A stretch of DNA of 64,000 bases from Lingula anatina (Eukaryota > Brachiopoda > Lingulata > Lingulida > Lingulidae): positions 537,678 through 601,677 of the forward strand of contig NW_019776035.1 in assembly GCF_001039355.2 (NCBI RefSeq). Direction: 5' to 3'. Within the stretch, counting starts at the first letter, position 1, and each line of letters starts with the position of its first letter. Shown here piece after piece: positions 54,220-64,000 of this stretch. The translations under genes were made by a program, and so were the position numbers. The notes beneath the pieces were generated by a model. The model searched no databases and was not told the origin of the DNA. It worked only from the letters and a program-made list of their open reading frames with translations.

Positions 54220-56563
54220 GTGTGTGTGTGTGTGGAGTGGCTGGTTGTCAAAAGATTAAACCTGAGACAAGGATCGATGCATTTGAGCCAGTCATTGGCA
54301 TGTTTACAGCATAGTAGCATCTTGATAGTGACTGATGAATGTTATGGTTGCAGGGAAAGAGGCTCTTTATCCAAAGAGTACAATAAGACAATTTAAACAG
54401 CATTATAGCTATCTTCTCTAAGCCGTGTTTGTTTGAGTGCATTTTTCTTGGGGGGGGGGGATTTACTCAGTCCACACCCCTCATATTATGTCTTTGAACA
54501 TCTCTTAATCTGAAATGTGCGTCCTCGTCTACCTCCAGGCTGATGGTCAGTGGGTCAGCAGCTCTGCCCCAGCCAGTCATGGACAGGTGGACAGAGATCA
54601 CTGGACATGTTCTACTGGAGAGGTACGGGATGACAGAGACAGGCATGGCCCTGACCAATCCACTGCATGGGGAGAGGAAGCCGGGTAGGTTTACACACCT
54701 GTTGGGTTCAGGGGGTGAGCAGAATGGCCATTTTGGACAGAAGGTCTGCTCTGGGTCAAAGTTTGATGTAGGTTCTGTGTCATTTCTCAGGGCAAGTTAA
54801 TTAGAAAAAGGTCAATTTTTTACAGTAAAAGAAGTTAGTATTTTGGAATTGTTGGCTACAAGCCTGGTTTATGTACTAGATAATTTATCAGTCATTCAGT
54901 TAAAGTAAGTCCATTACTCTGTACTCTAATCAGAATTTCTGATTACTTTATTCACACAAAAAAGGGTCATGTACTGTTTTATTTAGGGTTATTCCTTGAT
55001 ATTATACAACATACCCATTATCCCACAGATATTGTTGATATTATTTATACAACTTCTTTTGCTGTTTGATGTCATTTCCATTCATACACACACAGGAGCC
55101 GTTGGCACCCCTTTCCCCAGTGTGAAGGCCAGACTAGTCAAATTGAATGAGGATGAGCCATCAGGGTACGATGTCTTGGTGGAAGGGGTCAAGGTGCTAC
55201 CTGCTGGGAAACGTGGTATGTATGGATGGTGAGACTTTTGAAATGTGTAATTTTATAGGTTAAAAATTTTTTTTTTGTGACATGTGGAATAGGTATGCAA
55301 CCAATATGTACAGCAACAGTAGTAAGCAAGAATAGCTGGTATATTAAATCTTTTATCATTTAATTTGGCATGTTTTGTTTGTGTTGTTGTTCAGAAAGAA
55401 AATGTATTTATTCTAGTTAAATCTCACTTTGGCTGAAAATTTTAACATTGTATTACATTTCATCTTTGAGAACTATAAGTATTCTAAAGTGGGTTCAGTT
55501 TGAAGAAGTGTGAAACTGATATGTTATCATTTTTATCATGTTTATGTAGAAGTGTCAAATGTGAGTGCTGATGGAAAGGAAGGCCTTCAGGGAGAGCTCC
55601 AAATCAAGGGATCGAGTCTGTTCAAAGAATATTGGAATAAGCCAGAGGAAACTGCCAAAGAGTTTACCCAAGACGGCTGGTTTAAAACAGGTGCTTCATA
55701 AAGTATACATTTGAATGTCATTTACCTAGCTACTAAAAGTAAACAGATTTCGTTGACTGTGTTATTATTAAGATAATCAGTACCTGCCATCAGTAACCAT
55801 CTAATATTTGGTGAACAATAATTTTAAGATTACTAGACTAAGTGATTGAAGACACGGTACATAATTTAAAACTAAAAGTAGGTAAACAGGTTTTGATTTT
55901 TTTTTTTTACCAAGAACAAAAATATTTGTTTGCAGACTGGAACCTACTTTTGCATAATTTTGAGGATGGCTCATCTATTTTTATCTTTTTTCCCTTTGTT
56001 TTTTATTTATGTGAACATTATCTATAGTTTTCTACAAATTGTCAAAGTACCCAAGCTTTAAGCATAGTTTATATCATGTGCTTTATTGAAGTGAGGAAAC
56101 CTGCCCACTTTTACTCAATATTTCTATATTTGCATGAGCCTACCCTGTTATTATACTAATTTGTATTCATGCCTTGTTCCCTGCAGGAGACACTGCATGT
56201 TTTAGAGATGGTGTTTATAAAATCATGGGAAGAACTTCTGTAGATATCATCAAGAGTGGTGGCTATAAGATCAGTGCTCTTGATGTAGAGCGCCATCTAT
56301 TGAAACATCCACTCATCACAGACGTTGCTGTTCTTGGCCTGCCAGACATGACATGGGGAGAGAAAGTAGCAGCAGTCATTGTTGTCAAGGAAAAATGTGA
56401 TTTGGATCTCCAGACTCTGAAGAGCTGGGCCCGCAAGGAGATGCCGCCATATCAGATTCCAACTGTTGTGGAGTTTATGGACAAAATGCCAAGGAATGCA
56501 ATGGGAAAAGTGAACAAGAAGGACTTGATGAAGGAGGTTTTTATAGACAGACAAAGTGATTAA
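52054..56563 (+). CDS. ACSF3: ACSF3, mitochondrial malonyl-CoA/methylmalonyl-CoA synthetase (636 aa, seven coding exons)
   Basis: A member of the ANL adenylate-forming family. It joins malonate or methylmalonate to CoA with ATP in the mitochondrial matrix, supplying malonyl-CoA for mitochondrial fatty acid synthesis. Exons are 52054-52824, 53246-53437, 53817-53980, 54539-54684, 55096-55215, 55550-55690 and 56187-56563; all junctions are GT/AG and all phases agree (1911 nt, 637 codons). Motifs in order: phosphate loop TSGTTGRPK (249-257), [11 protein letters not shown] (about 290-300), VSGSAALP (379-386), RYGMTETG (404-411), DGWFKTGD (506-513), [14 protein letters not shown] (526-539) and PRNAMGK with the likely catalytic Lys619. 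[19 protein letters not shown] and MPEF-like LPEF are typical of ACSF3 rather than other acyl-CoA synthetases. The first 80 or so residues are poorly conserved and fit a mitochondrial targeting region. It is about 60 residues longer than human ACSF3. Confidence 0.94.
52825..53245 (+). other. ACSF3 intron 1
   Basis: 421 nt with an AT-rich, T/A-run section near 53118-53152. No coding. Confidence 0.8.
53438..53816 (+). other. ACSF3 intron 2 with long pyrimidine tract
   Basis: 379 nt. A C/T-rich run (about 53477-53538) ending in (CT)n follows soon after the donor rather than at the acceptor. The acceptor itself is CATTTGACAG. Confidence 0.8.
53981..54538 (+). other. ACSF3 intron 3 with (GT)n microsatellite
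   Basis: 558 nt. The GT run spans about 54182-54234, and a G-run lies near 54451-54460. Donor GTAGGT, acceptor CTACCTCCAG. Confidence 0.8.
56187..56563 (+). CDS. ACSF3: ACSF3 last exon (C-terminal lid domain)
   Basis: Acceptor CCCTGCAG, phase 1; it encodes residues 512-636 and the stop. It carries the hinge motif, the [20 protein letters not shown] segment and the A10 PRNAMGK lysine. Confidence 0.94.
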
Positions 56564-57826
56564 AGTGCAGTTCACAAACCTTCGGAATATATTCTTTTTA
56601 AAATTATGCCTTTTAAGTGAAGTTTGGTTTCTCACAAAATAATTGGCATTTTCATATTGTGAGTTTGAATTCCCATGGGTATTAAGCCCTGTGTTAGTTA
56701 CATATTTTAATGTCCACTATAGCAGTATAAGGAACTTTAAAATTAGTGCGGATTATGCTATTAAGCATTACACAATATTGCACCAAAATATTTTGTGCAC
56801 TTTCATCGTAAACCATATAAATTGAAGACTAATGACCTGCAAACATACAAATCTAAAAGTAAACAGAGGTGCAAACTTGCTAATCAGTTCCCTTGTGCTT
56901 TCAGTAGACTGTTTAGTAATAAATAGTTCAGTGATGCAGTTGGTGCAGAAAAGATCACAAGTTGCAATTTTGAAAACAAATTAAAATGAAATTAATTCTG
57001 AGGTCAATTTTATTTATTGGTTGACATTTTTGTACTATTTTTTTCACAGTTTTCTAAATGCTAAGATATTTTTAAGAAGAATTGCATGTCAGCCTTTTCA
57101 ACTTTTTCAGCATCTTAATTTATCCTGAAAAAAAAAAACTGGAGCCGTTTTCCATCCTTAGTTACATCTATTTTGTGCCGAGTTCATTGATCTAATTACA
57201 TAGTCATACATATGAAACAGCTCTATGACTTAAACATTTTATGGTAATGTAATGGTTAATACTTTTACCTTATCGATTTTTTTAAAGATGAGAATAAATT
57301 CTCTCAATTACCACTGCTTTGTTATTTTAAAGTGATTTCAGCAATTCAAATACAAGATTTTATGCCTTGGCAAACATATTGTACATGTAAGCTTATGCCA
57401 TTTACTCCATTGAGTTTAGTACTGGGCTAACAGCTGGGCTAAAAAATTAAAATTACTGTCTAAAACTGCCAAGTAAAACTTTGATGTTTAATCTCTGCAA
57501 GATGGTTTGAAACAACAGACAAATGTTTCTATTACCAATGCAGCACAAATTAGCAGAAATAAAAACATTGGTGAATTTCCGCCATTTGTATAAAGTCCAT
57601 GACTGTAAAATCAGCCAGACTTCAATTAGAAACCCTATACTTTGGTTCTAAATCTGACAATTTCAAATGCCAAGTAACTTATGCCATGCATGTTGAATGA
57701 AACCATTTCCTTAAATTGAGACACAAAAAAAAATAATAATAATAAAAAAAAATAATACACTAATTTTGTGCAGCTTTTGAACTTTAATGCCCTTGATTTC
57801 ACTGTTGTTGTTGTTGTTGTTGTTGG
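56564..57826. other. convergent 3' ends of ACSF3 (+) and adenylyl cyclase (-)
   Basis: 1263 bases shared by two 3'UTRs. AATAAA occurs on + at 56918-56923 and 57293-57298, both plausible for ACSF3. For the cyclase, minus-strand AATAAA appears as TTTATT near 57010-57018, which would make the two transcripts overlap. A (TTG)7 run at 57804-57825, read as (CAA)7 on the minus strand, directly follows the cyclase stop. Confidence 0.55.
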
Positions 57827-59645
57827 TCATGAAGTTGCTAAGAAGTAAGTCCTCATAGGAACATCTTTTCCTTTAATCTTAATTTCTCCTCTGTATTCAC
57901 ACCTGTACCCAGACGCCATAAGAACCTCTGCCGTGTGCTCTGGCACCTAAATGATGAATGAACAAAATTAAAGTCTCCTATCTACTAAGCAAACCTGTAC
58001 TGGTCGGAAAGAACCACTCTATGCATCTCTCTATATGGTGAACAGTTAAGTCATTGTTTCTACATATTACTTTAATTCTTGTCCACTTACTTTGTTGTAG
58101 GCAACTTAAATGAAAATGATGAATATAAAAATTGATAAAGGTAACCAGCTATCTCTGACCATTGTGTTTAAAGAGACTATATTTGTAATTATACTATTTG
58201 ATCACTGAATGACTTCAACGATGAATATGAAATGTCCTACATGTATTTTGCCCATCTCTCCAAAACTGTCCATTCTGCTGGCCACGTTCACTGTGTCTCC
58301 CCATATATCATATTGTGGCTTCTGAGCTCCTATAACCCCTGCTATTGCTGGGCCATGGTTTATACCTGAATATAAATTATTATGTCAGGAGTAATATGAT
58401 GTTAAGTCAGCAAATGCACGATTGAACAACTAACACAATGAGAGCACAATAACACAATGACTGTACACTCAACACAGTGTAAGCCTATTTTGTAAAACAT
58501 CATTCAACAAACGACTTTACCATCTTGGCCCCATCAGTGTCAATTGTTATAGTTCAATTCTGCTATACATTTAGTATAGTAAGTGGAGTATTTATCGAAT
58601 GTTCAAGATAATAATAATAATCAAATATTTTATCTATTTGTGTCTTCATTTTTTTCATTGTCACTACAGAAATGAAATATCATCTTTTCAAGGAAAAAAG
58701 AAAATGACACAGTGCCACTTTTTTTGTTACCTATTCTGAGCTGAAAAGAATTGAAAGAGTCCCTGTTGATTCCATCCAAAGATACCATCATATTCATAGC
58801 AAAGTCCACCATAGCTGTCACACTGTGCTTGAACTTTGTCTGATCCTGAAATAGATATGGGTCATGATGACATAATTATGTCTGTGATATTTATGCTATG
58901 GTTGCATTTGAAATGTTTCTAGAAAAAAATTATCACAAAGTTTTGTGCTTTAATTTCTGCTTAGTTCCTTGTTAAATCTTATTGTACTGGGCTTTTGTAT
59001 GCTTAAGGATATAAACAAATAGTAAAATAATGAAATGGGTAAGTGTTTTGCAAAGGACTTTTCATATCTTTTGATCATTAAACTTATTCCTATTTTTCTA
59101 ACACTGCCCAGCCTTTGCATCATAACTTCTATAATTACAATAATATCAACCTTGATATTTTAAAATGTCACACTAGCTTAAACTGTTAAAATGTTCTGTC
59201 AATCCAGACCAGATTCATTTGTGACTTGTAAAACATCCATTTTCTTTCATCTCTAGGTATCACCAAAAGAAATAACATACACAACCCTGTCCTCTTCTTA
59301 CCACAACAGAGGGAATCTTTTTGAGCACTTGTGTTGTTCCGCCATCCAGTTCTCCATTGATCTTGTTTTCATCTTTGCCTGGTTGGAGTCCACAAGCCGC
59401 CATGTAGGTGGAACCAATGGTTTTAATCTTCTCCACATAGCTGAATTTGGGTTTGGATAAAAGCTAACCAAAAATATTAAAAAGAATGGGTAGAATATGA
59501 CCAACCTCTTTGTGTTTCCCGAGCAATCCAAAAAAATCTTTATGCCCTATTGGATTTATAGTTTTTAATTATGATACATTACGGTATTACAATAAACGCT
59601 GGTCAACAAGGTGAATGGTGAGGGCATTTAGTTAAAATGAAAAAA

Positions 59646-59691
<46 letters not shown>

Positions 59692-62600
59692 GTGTGTGTC
59701 TACGTGTGTCTACTGGTAGTACTTCATGAAGACATACAGTATTTAAATATAATTCCAATTTGCTAACTTTTTACAACTTAAACCTAGCTGCTACAGAGTC
59801 ACCAAGCAAAGTTGAAGTTAAACAGATACAGGGTTTGCCTTCCAGGGGGATAGGTCTGTACGTAAAAATCAAACAACGAGAGCATAATTCTACAAACCAT
59901 GTCAAAGTCTGCTATGATCTCATTTAGGAGTCTCAGGCACTCCAGTCCATTCTTGTTCACATCATTCTGGTGGTAAAATTCCTTGAAATTTGGAATGGAA
60001 GCAAACATCACACACACTGAGCTGTAGGACTCATGGTACAGGCTCTGGAACAGCAATCAACAGAACTCTAAACTGGTAATATCCTTTGCCCACACGCACA
60101 AAATAATTGTTCAACAAAGTAGAAAATATATGCTAAGTATGAATTACACATACTGGAATATGTCTTCATGTTTTCCAGTCTTTCCTATTGGTAAATACAA
60201 ACCATATTTTGTATCTTTCAAATAATCTAGGAGAAGCAGTCATACATTGATATAATGGGCAGACATTTGAAACCTGGAACATAGTCCATTCAATAAATCA
60301 ATTTGTTTTTATGTAGGAGTAAAATTAGCAAATGACACTATCTAGCTGTCTTGTATATACTGACACTATCTTGTATATACTGGCCTCAATGAACTTTTAT
60401 AATATCATTATTTAATCCTTTCTAAATGAATCCTGTCAGACCGAGCCTCACCAATGTTCTTTTGTCCGAGTTCAGAAAGTGAGTGGCCACGTGTGCTGGC
60501 AGAATGTTCTCCAGCAGGACTTTGGTCAGAGAGCCCATGGTCTCCACTTCCTCATGTTCAACCTTAAACTTGGTCTTCCACAGGAAATCTAACCTTGATG
60601 TGTGCTCCATCTATGGGTAAGAAATGAAATTAAAAATGATATATGTCCCAAGTAGGACCTTAGAATATATCTAAAGATGAAACCTAAAGGTGATCATAAA
60701 CTGAGTTTATAAATAATAAATAAAATTTAAATAAAAGATTTAGAAATATAGAGCACTAACTATGAGATACATGTAGACTGTAGACTTACCTGTCTGTCTG
60801 AGATATGTAGAGTGATGCAGAGAACTATAAGATAGACAGTAGACTTACCTGTCTGTCTGATATATGTAGAGTAATGCAGAGAACTATAAGATAGACAGTA
60901 GACTTACCTGTCTGTCTGATATATGTAGAGTGATGCAGAGAACTATAAGACAGATAGTAGACTTACCTGTCTGTCTGATATATGTAGAGTGATGCAGAGA
61001 ACTATAAGATAGATAGTAGACTTACCTGTCTGTCTGATATATGTAGAGTGATGCAGAGAACTATAAGATAGATAGTAGACTTACCTGTCTGTCTGATATA
61101 TGTAGAGTGATGCAGAGAACTATAAGATAGATAGTAGACTTACCTGTCTGTCTGATATATGTAGAGTGATGCAGAGAACTATAAGATAGATAGTAGACTT
61201 ACCTGTCTGTCTGATATATGTAGAGTGATGCAGAGAACTATAAGATAGATAGTAGACTTACCTGTCTGTCTGATATATGTAGAGTGATGCAGAGAACTAT
61301 AAGATAGATAGTAGACTTACCTGTCTGTCTGATATATGTAGAGTGATGCAGAGAACTATAAGATAGATAGTAGACTTACCTGTCTGTCTGATATATGTAG
61401 AGTGATGCAGAGAACTATAAGATAGATAGTAGACTTACCTGTCTGTCTGATATATGTAGAGTGATGCAGAGAACTATAAGATAGATAGTAGACTTACCTG
61501 TCTGTCTGATATATGTAGAGTAATGCAGAGAACTATAAGATAGATAGTAGACTTCACTCTGGTGCTGATGTGTGGTCTGGAAGTGACAGATAAACAAATG
61601 CATGGTTACTAAATTAAAATCCAATTAGCTTGTTTCTTATACACTTAAATCTGTAAAATCATAAATGTTAAACTTAAATTATGGTTCTACATATTGTATA
61701 TTTTTTAAACTTCAGTGCTTCAAACGTAAATGCAGAGAGTGACAAGTAGACAGATGGACAGTAAACTGACGGACAGAATGACAATAAAATGAAGTAGACA
61801 GATAGACAGATGGACAAACAGAGAGACAGACGAGCAGATCAATAGAGGTCTAAAAAACAAAAAGATATGCAGTCAGACAGGCAAACTTACTCTTCCCCTA
61901 GAAGTCTGTGCAGATCATACATGTCAAAAACATCTGCCTTGGAGTAGTGCAACACTATACTGTAGATCACTATGCCAAGGAACATGAACAAAAACTTGAG
62001 GATGAAGTTCACTTGAAGAAACACTGTACAGGCAGTGAGGGCCATCATGGCTGTGAAGATGTAGTACTGAAAATATAACATTAGAATGTGTTAGGTGAGA
62101 CAGTGGCTTTGGCAATCTGTAAATTTTCACTTCTTGCTATCAAGGATCCAACAGTGTGCAGTAAACAGCTTGTACTGGTATACACAAGATTAATCAGAAG
62201 TCAAACCATAATGCCATCCTCTTTTTTAAATTTCTCTCTTTCTCTCTTTTCTTTTAGCCTTTGAATTATTTTTGCCAGCAGGTGAAATAGGACTAATACT
62301 GCTAACAAGCAAACCAGTAGATCCTAAATAAATCTTACATATCTAAGAACTATTAGATCTATATGATACAGAAAATAATCAATTTGACAATCTTACCACC
62401 AATGTCTCAAACTAAGGTTAAAGGGAGCACTGAATGTTGACAAAGTCACCTTACTACATGTACAATGTACTTACTGGAGCAAAATCACAGTGTGTGGAGC
62501 CAGGCTCTCCTGTGATGTTGAATACATTGGTGTGGAGATCAGAACGACAGTCACTCTGAAACCATAGGTATATTGTAAGAGGAAAAAATTGAGCAGGAAA

Positions 62601-63917
62601 CTGTCTAAACTGCATCCACACTTTAACTATGATTATAATAATGGATCCATAAAATTTGATCAAAATCCATTTTTATGAAAATCTCCTCCAACAATCTGTC
62701 TCCCAGAATCTACTTTTTATATCTTGTATTAGTATGGGACAAGTGTGCTCTCAACAATCTCCAGTGCATGTGGAAAAAGTGAAAGGGGAGTAGACTTGTG
62801 TTTTGTGATGTACATTGTGATGCTTGCGATAAGTAATGTATTTTATACATTCACACCATGAAATCGCAATTCAAGTTGTGAGTACAGTGCTTGCAGTAAC
62901 AAACCAGTAGCTCAAGACCACAGCAATATCTTTTCTAAGGCCTGAGTACTTACCACAGTCACCACAGCCAACGTCATCAGTGTGGACAATATGGCCGCTG
63001 TCATTAGTAGCCTGACCCATACGCTGACTGTTACCAGAGCAGAGATCTTCAGTAGAAATGGTGGCACCCTTGACCTCAGTTTTTGATCCTAAATTAAAAT
63101 AAACAAAAAAAAAAATTGCCTTTTTACTGATTTATATTCAGTCAAAGTAGACTAGTAGTTTTAAAACCAGTTTTAAATCTATATTATTTTATATAGTTTT
63201 TTTAAACCAAACCCTTGCTATTCTTTAATTTGTCTCGGCATACTTACCCCTAGTGACTCAGCTACAGTGCCACACAGTAGTATAATAAATAGGACAAGCC
63301 CCACCCCATAGCCAATATACAGTGCTTCATACCTGTAACAGAGTTTGTTTTGTATCATATCATATCATATCATATCATGATACATTGTATTGTATTTATT
63401 GCACTGTATCAAGATCTGTAATCAGATTCAAGTGAAATCTTTTAATTAAAATTGAAACTTAAAGTATTTTCTGAACTATCTATGTTTTCTTTTTGATAAA
63501 ATTGCTTTTCCACTCTTAAACTGTTTATAACCTGAAATGGCATCTTTTAAAAGTGATTAATAATATGCAATTATTTCTTAATTTAATTATTTTGAAGACA
63601 TTATTTTCTACCATTAATTTCTTTATCTATTGCAATAATTCAAGCATCTTAATTCTTAAATTAAACTCACCTAAATTAGTTAAGCAGGTGAAAAATACCA
63701 GTAACTTAAAGTAAAATCATATCTTTGTGAACAGTCAGTGAAAATTTACCTAGGCAAAAGCAGAAACTGTACAACTCCCATACAGACAAAGATGGCAGCC
63801 GTGCAGGTAACATAGTACTTGAATGAGCCGTCTGCCTGTCTGTTGTAATCTAGCTCCAACTGGTTTCTTTGGAATGTAAGAAGAAAGGCATTCATGTCTT
63901 CTGACCTGAACCAACGT
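57827..63917 (-). CDS. ADCY: membrane adenylyl cyclase, ADCY2/4/7 type, 3' half (TM7-TM12 and C2 domain)
   Basis: Converts ATP to cAMP at the plasma membrane under G-protein control. Twelve exons are visible, in transcript order: 63750-63917, 63248-63332, 62954-63088, 62475-62555, 61891-62066, 61498-61576, 60452-60610, 59898-60044, 59302-59463, 58731-58845, 58241-58365 and 57827-57946. All phases agree, giving 516 residues to TGA at 57829-57827. Order: cytosolic [13 protein letters not shown] linker, TM7, TM8, TM9, an extracellular loop with N-glycosylation site NIT, TM10-11, TM12, then C2 with [106 protein letters not shown] and [14 protein letters not shown]. The C2 residues for adenine (Lys of EKIKTIG, Asp of YDIWG) and transition state (Asn and Arg of VNVASR, Lys of IKGK) are present. 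LDGIN..SFNSF resembles ADCY7/2/4. The C1 half lies beyond the window. Confidence 0.94.
59650..59699. repeat. (GT)n microsatellite in an adenylyl cyclase intron
   Basis: About 25 GT units with a single C interruption. Confidence 0.95.
60784..61550. repeat. 59-bp minisatellite, 13 copies, derived from the TM12 exon end and its splice donor
   Basis: Units start at 60784 and every 59 bases to 61492, with a degraded partial unit before the first. On the minus strand each unit holds the exon end (CTCTACATATATCAGACAG), an intact GTAAGT and the start of the next unit. Copies are nearly identical, with single changes in the first two and the last. The last unit (61492-61550) is the real exon end and donor; the other 12 are intronic. 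Confidence 0.95.
61498..61576 (-). CDS. ADCY: adenylyl cyclase TM12 exon, its 3' part embedded in a minisatellite
   Basis: A 79-nt exon with acceptor GTCACTTCCAG and donor CAG|GTAAGT, phase 2 in and 0 out. It encodes [20 protein letters not shown] and HISDRQ, joining RLLGE- to [12 protein letters not shown]. Its last 53 bases are one unit of the 59-bp array that fills the following intron. Confidence 0.9.
61740..61838. repeat. degenerate GACAGA-rich tract in an adenylyl cyclase intron
   Basis: Imperfect repeats of (A)GACAGAT/GGACAGA in the intron upstream of the TM12 exon. It resembles the GACAG phrases of the neighbouring minisatellite and may have served as raw material for slippage. Confidence 0.6.
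63353..63378. repeat. (TATCA)5 microsatellite
   Basis: Five TATCA units in the intron following the TM7 exon in transcript order. Confidence 0.9.
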
Positions 63918-64000
63918 CTGAAGTAAAAGAAAAAAATTCAATTAATTAAAAAATTTACAACAATCTGATCGAAACCAGCCAGTTTCACAATTTAACTACT

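Noticed and set aside
60784-61550. CRISPR-like array
   Set aside because: Units are contiguous 59-bp tandem repeats with no unique spacers, in a eukaryotic intron; it is a minisatellite.

Overview
The window is a stretch of animal nuclear genome. It is AT-rich, with split genes that use GT/AG introns of 150 bases to several kb, long gene-poor spacers, many microsatellites and short non-autonomous DNA transposons. Four protein genes are recognisable by translation and by intron phases that agree at every junction: CHMP4 (ESCRT-III), a Snail-family zinc-finger repressor, ACSF3 (mitochondrial malonyl-CoA synthetase) and the 3' half of a membrane adenylyl cyclase of the ADCY2/4/7 type. The gene content and the five-finger, SNAG-bearing Snail protein fit a bilaterian invertebrate. 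A marine lophotrochozoan such as a mollusc is my best guess, but nothing here proves the phylum.

Layout. 1-5.5 kb: CHMP4 on +. Exon 1 is at 875-1055, two alternative versions of one exon are at 2510-2624 and 3271-3385, and the last exons are at 4619-4748 and 5431-5489. Exon 2 is missing from the sequence, and a single N lies in the interval where it should be. 5.5-27.2 kb: intergenic, with simple repeats and one MITE. 27.2-32.6 kb: two-exon snail gene on -, with a 4 kb intron and a promoter-like block near 33.0 kb that holds CCAAT boxes and E-boxes. 33.3-52.0 kb: about 19 kb without a convincing gene, carrying two clear MITEs, several inverted repeats and many microsatellites. 52.05-56.56 kb: ACSF3 on +, seven coding exons. 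57.8-64.0 kb: adenylyl cyclase on -, tail-to-tail with ACSF3. Twelve exons cover TM7-TM12 and the complete C2 catalytic domain; the 5' half of the gene lies beyond the window.

The genes do not form a pathway; they are ordinary neighbours. The most unusual features concern exon duplication and splicing. (1) CHMP4 has two 115-nt exons coding for alternative versions of the same 38 residues, and their joint inclusion would give an immediate stop codon. (2) A 102-bp tandem duplication of the end of CHMP4 exon 4 has produced what looks like an in-frame 33-nt microexon. (3) In the adenylyl cyclase gene, the end of the TM12 exon and its splice donor have expanded into a 13-copy, 59-bp minisatellite, leaving 12 decoy donors in the next intron. 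All three are read directly from sequence, but their use in mRNA is inference.
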